Of a stretch of DNA of 64,000 nt, positions 58,518-64,000 are shown in pieces. Location: assembly GCA_947258755.1 (NCBI GenBank), contig CAMYJO010000006.1:30411-94410 (forward strand), in the 5' to 3' direction. Under the pieces are notes generated by a model. The model did not search any database and was not told the origin of the DNA. It saw only the letters and a list, made by a program, of their open reading frames with translations. The translations under genes were made by a program, and so were the position numbers. Position 1 is the first letter of the stretch. Each line of letters starts with the position of its first letter. The stretch is from an uncultured Gammaproteobacteria bacterium (GTDB taxonomy: Bacteria; Pseudomonadota; Gammaproteobacteria; JAADHQ01).

Positions 58518-59498
58518 TTAGAACTTCATGCGCATGCCAACAGCAAAGGTTTCTGTTTCTGCGGTAGCACTGGTTTCAAAACTACGGAAACCTGCAGTCA
58601 GACGAGTCTTCTTCGACAGGTTATGGATCAAACCGACTGTGAAGTAATCCAGATCTGAGGCGGTACCGCCTGGATCTTTGTTACCGAACTGGGCCACCAG
58701 CACATTGTTGCCAAACTTGGCCTGGCCACCAACGAAGTAGATCTCCGTGTCAGGCGTACCCGCTGTTTCAAAGCTCAGCGTCTCATACTGACCAACAACC
58801 TTGAAATTACCAAATTTGTACATACCACCAAATTTGATTGCATCACCGCCTGTTGGGGTATCATTTCTGACACCAGCAACAAAGACTTCCCATGCCTTCT
58901 GGGCAAACTTCAGACCGAAGCTGTAGTCTCCACCGGTACCAGCGTCTTCATCAGGACTAAATGTGACCCAGCCTTTGAAACCGCCCATTTTCGGTGTCAT
59001 GTAACCAATATTGTTGGACAAAAAGCTGTTATGACCGTATTTACTATTACCCAGCTCGCCCTTCGACATACCATTGGCACCACGGGCTTCCAACAGCGTT
59101 GCTGTAAACGGATCGTATTTAACACCACCCATGTATTTATAGGCAGACTTCAGATTACCCGCCTGGACGGTACCGAAATTACCTTTCAATCCAACAAAGG
59201 CTTCACGTGCCGTCAAAGAAGCAGATTCAGCATTGCCCTTGGTAGAGTTGTTGTCTGTCGTGTCGGTCTTGAACTCGTACTTGGCGATTGCCGTCATGCC
59301 GTTACCGAGTTTCTCGGAGGCCTTGATACCGATACGTCCACGGGCGTTATCTTCTACTCTGATTTCGTCCGAAGATCCGTCGTCTACCGACCCTACCTCA
59401 ACCTGGGCATGTCCATAAACCGTTACACCGGCAGTAGCCATCATTGGCGCTGTTCCAAATGCCGCCCCGATAGCCAGGGCAAGTATTTTCTTATTCAT
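58518..59498 (-). CDS. Gram-negative porin (tandem copy 1)
   Basis: A 326-residue outer-membrane porin with a signal peptide (MNKKILALAIGAAFG... ending ATAG) and mature start VTVYGHAQVEVG. It has alternating amphipathic strands and the terminal Phe (VGMRMKF) read by the BAM complex. The KASEKLGNGMTAIAKYEF and AFVGLKGNFGTVQ segments are typical of the Porin_4 type. It is highly similar to the adjacent porin at 59727-60704, differing mainly in loops. Function is general diffusion; selectivity unknown. Confidence 0.92.
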   Translation of the reverse strand: MNKKILALAIGAAFGTAPMMATAGVTVYGHAQVEVGSVDDGSSDEIRVEDNARGRIGIKASEKLGNGMTAIAKYEFKTDTTDNNSTKGNAESASLTAREAFVGLKGNFGTVQAGNLKSAYKYMGGVKYDPFTATLLEARGANGMSKGELGNSKYGHNSFLSNNIGYMTPKMGGFKGWVTFSPDEDAGTGGDYSFGLKFAQKAWEVFVAGVRNDTPTGGDAIKFGGMYKFGNFKVVGQYETLSFETAGTPDTEIYFVGGQAKFGNNVLVAQFGNKDPGGTASDLDYFTVGLIHNLSKKTRLTAGFRSFETSATAETETFAVGMRMKF

Positions 59499-59541
59499 TT
59501 GATTGATTCCTCGAGTATTTTTTTATCAATTGACAGAATAA

Positions 59542-59569
59542 ACTATAGCAACAGATAACATAAATGCAA
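59542..59569 (-). promoter_or_regulatory. Promoter of porin gene 1
   Basis: On the minus strand TTGCAT, a 16-nt spacer, then TATAGT. The layout, the six-mers and several spacer bases (GTTGC before the -10) are identical to the promoter of the sister gene. Confidence 0.7.
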
Positions 59570-59677
59570 CAATTTTAATAAAAAAACAACAGCCCTGCTA
59601 ACTACTCCAACTACACAGTCAAACTGCCTGTCCTTTCATCTTGTACCTTTTAGCTTTTCCCTGCCTTTAAAAAAACA

Positions 59678-59700
59678 AACGGGGCCCTAAGGCCCCGTTC
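59678..59700 (-). terminator. Terminator of porin gene 2
   Basis: On the minus strand AACGGGGCC(TTAG)GGCCCCGTT-type hairpin followed by TTTGTTTTTTT. Sequence closely matches the porin 1 terminator, so the duplication included the 3' region. Confidence 0.88.
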
Positions 59701-59726
59701 AAACTATACTGCTTTATATAGTTTTT

Positions 59727-60704
59727 TTAGAACTTCATGCGCATACCAACAGCGAACACATCTTCTTCTGAAGAACCATCGTCGGTATTACGGAAACCAG
59801 CTGTCAGGCGTGATTTCTTGGACAGATTGTGAATCAGACCAATAGTCCAGTAATCAGTGTCAGATGTACCACTGTCAGTGTTACCAAACTGGGCTACCAG
59901 GACGTTGTTACCAAACTTGGCCTGACCACCGAGGAAATAAACATCAATATCAGCACCGCCGGCAGGGCTCAGTTGTTCGAACTGACCAGAGACCTTGAAG
60001 TTACTGAACTTGAACTGGCCACCGAACTTGACACCGTCACCACCTGCAGCATCATCATTGTTGATACCGGCAACGAAAACTTCCCATGCCTTTTGCGCAT
60101 ATTTCAGGCCAAAGCTGTAGTCGCCATCGCTACCTTTCTTGTCGCCAGCTTCATCAAGATTGAATGTAGCCCATCCAGTGAAACCGCCACCGATCTTAGG
60201 TGTCATGTAACCAATGCTGTTAGACACGAAGCTGTTATGACCAAAGGCGCTGTCGCCCAGCTCACCCTTGGACATACCACCATTACCACGTGCTTCCAGC
60301 AGAGTTGCTGTAAACGGATCGTATTTAACACCACCGCTGTATTTATAGGCAGACTTCAGGTTACCCAGTTGCACAGTACCAAAACCACCCTTCAAACCAA
60401 CAAAGGCTTCACGAGCTGTCAGTGATGCAGATTCAGCATTGCTTTTGGTAGAGTTGTTATCTGTGGTATCAGTTTTGAACTCATACTTGGCGATAGCAGT
60501 CATGCCATTGCCCAGTTTTTCAGAGGCCTTGACGCCGATACGGCCACGAGCGTTATCTTCTACGACTGTTGCATCTGATGAACCGTCGTCAACAGTACCT
60601 ACTTCTACCTGGGCATGACCGTATACGGTAACCGCAGCAGAAGCGAACATTGGAGTAGCACCGAATGCAGCGCCGACAGCAATTGCGAGTAATTTTTTGT
60701 TCAT
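59727..60704 (-). CDS. Gram-negative porin (tandem copy 2)
   Basis: A 325-residue porin with signal peptide MNKKLLAIAVGAAFG... and mature start VTVYGHAQVEVG, terminal VGMRMKF. Nearly the same as porin 1 over strands and turns, with differences concentrated in GFTGWATFNLDEAGDKKGSD and other loops, as expected of surface-exposed regions after duplication. The ribosome site AGAGGA is well placed. Each copy has its own promoter and terminator, so they can be expressed independently. Confidence 0.92.
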   Translation of the reverse strand: MNKKLLAIAVGAAFGATPMFASAAVTVYGHAQVEVGTVDDGSSDATVVEDNARGRIGVKASEKLGNGMTAIAKYEFKTDTTDNNSTKSNAESASLTAREAFVGLKGGFGTVQLGNLKSAYKYSGGVKYDPFTATLLEARGNGGMSKGELGDSAFGHNSFVSNSIGYMTPKIGGGFTGWATFNLDEAGDKKGSDGDYSFGLKYAQKAWEVFVAGINNDDAAGGDGVKFGGQFKFSNFKVSGQFEQLSPAGGADIDVYFLGGQAKFGNNVLVAQFGNTDSGTSDTDYWTIGLIHNLSKKSRLTAGFRNTDDGSSEEDVFAVGMRMKF

Positions 60705-60767
60705 TTATGGAATTCCTCTAAATGTTTAATATATATGTAGTTATATTTTTTTACATAGACGGGTTGA

Positions 60768-60795
60768 ACTATAGCAACATTTCTTACAAATGCAA
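60768..60795 (-). promoter_or_regulatory. Promoter of porin gene 2
   Basis: On the minus strand TTGCAT, 16 nt, TATAGT, with GTTGC immediately before the -10 as in porin 1. An AT-rich ~60-nt leader separates it from the ATG. Confidence 0.7.
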
Positions 60796-60938
60796 CAAAA
60801 TTATTCAAAAAAACTACAATGAATCCAGATGAGTTGCATTTTCGCAACAATCCTCATGAAACTTGTTAATTATTAATTTAAAACAATAGCTTATAAATAT
60901 CCTTCAGCTGAAGGCCTATTTCCGCAAATAAACATTTC

Positions 60939-60985
60939 CCCCAGCAAAATAAAACCCGCCTACGGCGGGTTTTATTTTGCTGGGG
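60939..60985. terminator. 47-bp perfect palindrome (bidirectional terminator-like)
   Basis: Two perfect 22-bp arms (CCCCAGCAAAATAAAACCCG...) around TAC. The A/T tracts beside the CCCGCC/GGCGGG core give a terminator on either strand. An imperfect copy lies at 63902-63952. It forms the outer end of the inverted repeat described below. Confidence 0.85.
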
Positions 60986-61030
60986 CATAGTACCAATCAA
61001 TCGGAAAATATATAAACGGTGAACAAGGAT
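60939..61030 (+). repeat. Left ~92-bp inverted repeat of the terminal segment
   Basis: The 47-bp palindrome plus the next 45 nt (CATAGTACCAATCAATCGG through GGTGAACAAGGAT) recur in reverse complement at 63857-63952. In the 45-nt part the two copies differ at a single base. Confidence 0.85.
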
Positions 61031-61045
61031 TACTCGGCACGTTTT

Positions 61046-61262
61046 GCACAAGGAAGAGCTTATGTCGTGAAGCACACGGATGTGCGAGAACGACCGTGTG
61101 CCTCGCCCTGCGGGCGAAGAACAGGATGTTCAAATGCCGTGAAGCCCACGGAAGGGCGAGAACGGCCATCGTTTTGCACATGGATGTGCTTATGACGCGG
61201 GCGCATGGATGCGCAGGAGCGTTCGCTACGCTCCGATGTTCACAAATGCATTCCTGGCATTT
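61046..61262. repeat. Array of short perfect hairpins
   Basis: Consecutive 13-19-nt hairpins with small loops that mostly read GGA/GGAA/TGGA: GCACACGGATGTGC (61072), GAACAGGATGTTC (61119), GCCCACGGAAGGGC (61144), GCACATGGATGTGC (61176), GCGCATGGATGCGC (61201), GGAGCG...CGCTCC (61216-61234) and AAATGC...GCATTT (61244-61262). The stems differ but the loops and linkers (often GAGAACG) are alike. No coding potential. A second array starts at the right edge of the window. Confidence 0.8.
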
Positions 61263-61759
61263 GTAGTCGAACCTTGATTAGAGGAGTCAGAGTCTTGGAC
61301 AGGCAAGAAGTGACAACATATGGTAAACAATAATTATAAATAGAACAGGTAGTTACTCAATTTCTCTTTTAATGAGTAATTACTGAATATAGTCACTAGT
61401 TGTGGTCTAGTGCCCCACTAATGCCCCAGATAGCCATTCTATCCATAGTATAAATTGATAACTTAACCCAATTAACCAGCAACATATCTATATCGCAACC
61501 CGAAACACCTCCAATGGTCAAGCTTCTCCAAACCTGAAGCAGACGTTTAGACTTTTTGAGCAATTAGGCAAAAATCGGCCAATAGGAGACCTCCGGGTAA
61601 TTTTAAGAAACCAGGTCAGAGAGCAATATTCTCTAATATTAGTAACAATTGCTCTCTGGCACCTATTTTCCATTTCCACGTCAATAATCGGAATCACGCT
61701 ATGAGAAAGAAACGCTTGAACCCAGTCTTTCTTACCCGCCAGTGGATAGCCAAAGAGAA
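61263..61759. other. Gene-free gap downstream of the hydrolase gene
   Basis: No credible ORF. It contains the inverted repeat CCAGGTCAGAGAGCAAT...ATTGCTCTCTGGCACC (61611-61663), which lies about 100 nt past the hydrolase stop and could terminate it, although its loop is long and there is no U-run. Confidence 0.5.
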
Positions 61760-62908
61760 TTACGGGGTAATCGTAACCGCAATCACATTGTGGCTCGTAC
61801 CACCACCGGCTTCGCTAACAACATACACAAATGTATCGACAATACTCGATACCCCGCTTGGTGGTGTATAGGTCACACTGGTGCCTGTTATGGAAATGTT
61901 ACCACCCAGGCTAGTGGATGTATGCGGTAGTGAATAGGTTAGCGCACCCCCAGCTGAGGCCGTTGCAAAATTGGTCAAGTCAATAGGCTTTTGCGTATCC
62001 TGTGTTGTCGTGTCAGATTGCGCTGAGGCAACTGGTCGTGTGGTGGGCAAGGTAGCCAATTCAATTGCCATCCAGTCTGTTTCCTGCTTGACCGCACACG
62101 ACTCTATCCCGGGAAAGCCGTGATAAGTATCTGCATTGCACGTTCTAGTAGAACTGCTGGACGCAAAACCTCCACTAATCGATACACCCGTTGCATCTGG
62201 AAAATCACTTACCAATGACAACGCATTGGCCGGTGTTGTAGCAGGGCAAGCATCAAGCTCGTGCCAAGAAACGTGCACGGGCCCGGGAACATTGGCTGGC
62301 AGAACATTACCAGTACCAATGGGGGTTCCAATACTACCGCTTGTCAGCGGCGCCGAAATGGCCAGCAATGAAGCCAGTGCATGTTGCGCCACTGCAGAAA
62401 TAGAACCACGGCTGGTTCCCGCAAGAATAACTGGCAAATTATCAGTCGCGTTTACCACATTAATCAGCTGTGACAGATCAACCGCATGTGCCATCGATGT
62501 TCGGTACCCATCGTATGCACTACCAGCACTAAGGCCACCCGTGTAATCACGGTGATCGGCGGGGCGATCAATGGTCAGCACCCGATAACCCTGCGCAGCA
62601 AATAGATGGGCGCTGCGTACAAGGAAATTCCCCCCCGCATTTGTCGGCGCAACTCCAATTCCGTTTCCACCCTCAATCATGGCATTTAATTGCCCTCCCG
62701 CAATCAGCACCACCAAAGCAGTCGGGGTACCAGTGGGTTCGTGTACCATATAATCCATGGTTATCGTGGGACCCGTACCCAGTGTTTCTCGGGTTAGCGT
62801 CTGCATACCGTATATACCAAAGCTTTCAGAACGAATGCGGGTCCAAGCGGTTGGTGTTTGAACGCTGTCATCGGCTGTTGATAAGCAAGCAACACGCCGT
62901 CGGCCCAA
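61760..62908 (-). CDS. Alpha/beta-hydrolase with C-terminal Ig-like domain (probably the 3' part of a broken gene)
   Basis: A 382-codon frame. From about residue 35 (MQTLTRETLG) it reads as an alpha/beta hydrolase: VVLIAGGQLN, RVLTIDRPADHRDYTGG, nucleophile elbow LAGTSRGSIS (Ser), and a late DTYHGFPG with the likely catalytic His. A C-terminal Ig/cadherin-like module (TYTPPSGVSSIVDTFVYVVSE) follows. There is no signal peptide and the natural start is unclear (TTG 62908 or ATG 62806). The first ~30 residues continue from, but are out of frame with, the lipoprotein upstream. I infer one original secreted protein. Substrate unknown. Confidence 0.65.
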   Translation of the reverse strand: MGRRRVACLSTADDSVQTPTAWTRIRSESFGIYGMQTLTRETLGTGPTITMDYMVHEPTGTPTALVVLIAGGQLNAMIEGGNGIGVAPTNAGGNFLVRSAHLFAAQGYRVLTIDRPADHRDYTGGLSAGSAYDGYRTSMAHAVDLSQLINVVNATDNLPVILAGTSRGSISAVAQHALASLLAISAPLTSGSIGTPIGTGNVLPANVPGPVHVSWHELDACPATTPANALSLVSDFPDATGVSISGGFASSSSTRTCNADTYHGFPGIESCAVKQETDWMAIELATLPTTRPVASAQSDTTTQDTQKPIDLTNFATASAGGALTYSLPHTSTSLGGNISITGTSVTYTPPSGVSSIVDTFVYVVSEAGGGTSHNVIAVTITP

Positions 62909-63552
62909 TTCAGGGTACCGGAGGCGGCTGTATAATCACTGGTGGCGGTTGCTGTGCCATCGGCTGTGGCATAGTTCACTGTTACCGCACCACTACTACC
63001 ACCTGTACGAGTGACGGTGATGGTGACCGTGGGATCTGTGCCTTCGTCTGCGCTGTAGGTAGCGCTGCTGAGCTGTAAGGTACCTGGAACTTCATTATCG
63101 GTAATACTGACCGTAGCGCTGCTGGGCGTACCGAGTGTTGCCGTTTGTGCATTGCTCAGGGTGACACTGAAGCTTTCTGTGGATTCTACCGTGTTATCGT
63201 CGACGATAGCGATCGTGAACGTTTTCGCTGCTGCATCGCCATCGGCCCAATTCAAGGTGCCGCTGGTCGAGGTATAGTCAGAGGGATCGTTAGCCGTACC
63301 GTCGGCTGTGGCATAGTTCACTGTTACCGCACCACTACTACCACCTGTACGAGTGACGGTGATGGTGACCGTGGGATCTGTGCCTTCGTCTGCACTGTAG
63401 GTAGCGCTGCTGAGCTGCAATGTGCCCGGCCCATCGCCACCATTATCACCATTATGAAAACAACCTGCCAGGTTAGTCATAAGTAACATCAGTATGAGAA
63501 AGCCGGAAATAGTAGATACTTTTTTGTATATTGATGTAAAAGATCGCATCAT
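62794..63552 (-). CDS. Calx-beta domain lipoprotein (probably the 5' part of a broken gene)
   Basis: A signal peptide with lipobox TNLAGC (Cys31) is followed by a Calx-beta domain (about 43-155) and a second one (from 157) that stops after LNWADG (~219), where the first repeat continues DAAAKTFTIAIVDDN. The remaining ~33 residues (VLLAYQQPMTA...) have no repeat homology and overlap the start of the hydrolase frame. AGGAGG lies 4-7 nt before the paired ATGs. Calx-beta modules bind Ca2+ in surface or adhesion proteins. I read it as truncated by a frameshift/deletion. Confidence 0.7.
   Translation of the reverse strand: MMRSFTSIYKKVSTISGFLILMLLMTNLAGCFHNGDNGGDGPGTLQLSSATYSADEGTDPTVTITVTRTGGSSGAVTVNYATADGTANDPSDYTSTSGTLNWADGDAAAKTFTIAIVDDNTVESTESFSVTLSNAQTATLGTPSSATVSITDNEVPGTLQLSSATYSADEGTDPTVTITVTRTGGSSGAVTVNYATADGTATATSDYTAASGTLNWADGVLLAYQQPMTAFKHQPLGPAFVLKALVYTVCRR
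62961..63420 (-). repeat. 342-bp internal duplication in the Calx-beta gene
   Basis: Positions 62961-63078 and 63303-63420 are nearly identical (two or so mismatches in ~118 nt), an offset of 342 nt or 114 codons, one Calx-beta unit. The near identity implies a recent duplication or gene conversion. Confidence 0.85.
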
Positions 63553-63856
63553 TATGCCTCCTGCAATTACTTAGAATAGTATTCCTGACAATATAGAGGA
63601 AAACTGACCTGATAACAATGCTACATAAATGATAAGCAGTGTATATAAGTATAATCCCCAATCAAACGAATGTCGGATTTTCGGTAAATGATCTGATCAG
63701 GTTATATATGGCCAAATGATGGCTTTCAATATTAGTCTACTATCCCCGTCTATTCAGTGAATAGTCAGCTATAGATCGGTGCCATGTGCTACATTAGCTT
63801 TCTCTAAATCACGGCTCTATCCTGGCATTTGTAGTCGAACCTTCTTAACGGTTCTC
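63553..63856. other. Upstream region of the Calx-beta gene
   Basis: No gene seen. It contains a second direct copy of TCCTGGCATTTGTAGTCGAA plus CCTT (63820-63843), identical to 61252-61275 at the end of the left hairpin array. Confidence 0.6.
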
Positions 63857-63952
63857 ATCCTTGTTCACCGTTTATATATTTTCCGATTGATTGGCACTAT
63901 GCCCCAGCAAAATAAAACCCGCCGATGGCGGGTTGTTATTTTTTGGCTGGGG
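63857..63952 (-). repeat. Right ~95-bp inverted repeat with palindrome
   Basis: Reverse-complement partner of 60939-61030. Its palindrome (63902-63952) has decayed to GGCGGGTTGTTATTTTTTGG on one arm. Beyond it (63953-64000) the sequence GAACAAGGATTACTCGGCACG repeats 61021-61041 in direct orientation and leads into GTGCCTCGCCCTGCGGGC, as at 61098-61115, so another hairpin array begins at the window edge. Confidence 0.8.
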
Positions 63953-64000
63953 AACAAGGATTACTCGGCACGTCCTGTGCCTCGCCCTGCGGGCCATCGT

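Noticed and set aside
60878..61181. Short minus-strand ORFs across the palindrome and hairpin array
   Set aside because: They translate repeat sequence, lack ribosome sites and show no protein-like composition.
61611..61663. Integron-type attC site
   Set aside because: The inverted repeat lacks the conserved core triplets and there is no integrase or cassette series. It is more simply a hairpin after the hydrolase gene.
62136..63486. Plus-strand ORFs opposite the Calx-beta/hydrolase region
   Set aside because: Thr/Cys-rich shadows of the minus-strand repeats. The minus-strand frames have lipobox, domain and active-site motifs.

Overview
The window is 64 kb of a gammaproteobacterial chromosome of roughly balanced base composition. 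Evidence is the conserved gammaproteobacterial synteny: rlpA-dacC-ybeD-lipB-lipA, lptD-surA-pdxA-rsmA with apaG-apaH-folA nearby, ygfB-pepP-ubiH-ubiI divergent from zapA-6S RNA-fau, and ilvA divergent from rpiA. A split glycine decarboxylase (gcvPA/gcvPB), an AmgK/MurU recycling pair and a GnnA/GnnB-like pair are traits I associate with environmental Chromatiales-like or sulfur-oxidiser-like lineages rather than enterics. The lineage guess is inference; no marker in the window fixes it. I see no tRNA, rRNA, CRISPR array, transposase or prophage gene.

Layout. 1-5.9 kb (+): murein and lipoate genes (mltB fragment, rlpA, dacC, dat, ybeD, lipB, lipA). 5.9-14.5 kb (-): an M14 deacylase/GCS2 ligase pair, murU and amgK, and an RND pump with its adaptor. 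14.6-20 kb (+): lptD, surA, pdxA, rsmA. 20-22.6 kb (-): three genes that separate rsmA from apaG-apaH-folA (22.9-24.6 kb, +). 24.6-26.6 kb (-): thyA, lgt and a small unknown. 26.8-28.9 kb (+): a DUF255 thioredoxin-fold protein. 29-35.7 kb (-): a glycine-cleavage operon behind a tandem glycine riboswitch with a terminator, with tpx between gcvPA and gcvPB, followed by dgkA and a PfkB kinase. 35.8-38.7 kb (-): an iron(III) ABC transporter (permease and binding protein, no ATPase) behind a Fur-box-like site. 38.7-45.1 kb (-): a Na+/H+ antiporter and the ubiquinone/pepP/ygfB operon. 45.3-46.8 kb (+): a TIGR02449-like coiled coil, zapA, 6S RNA and fau.

46.8-48.3 kb is the most distinctive part of the core: about 1 kb of very AT-rich DNA without genes, leading to a 147-residue Lys/Ala/Pro repeat protein resembling a bacterial histone H1. 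Then come ilvA, rpiA and an oxidoreductase/aminotransferase pair that fits 3-amino-lipid A synthesis (50-53.3 kb).

The last 11 kb is accessory. It has a large FAD/Fe-S oxidoreductase broken by what looks like a short deletion, several palindromic repeat elements (including two inverted copies of a ~150-bp element bracketing a yqaA-like gene), and tandemly duplicated porins with matching promoters and terminators. It ends in a ~3-kb segment bounded by ~92-bp inverted repeats that carries a broken Calx-beta lipoprotein/alpha-beta hydrolase gene beside an array of tiny hairpins.

Functionally most of the window is envelope biology: peptidoglycan turnover and recycling, LPS assembly and modification, lipoprotein maturation, porins and efflux. 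One-carbon/lipoate metabolism is the second theme, since lipB-lipA lipoylate the GcvH of the glycine cleavage system, which feeds folate enzymes (folA, thyA, fau) also present here.
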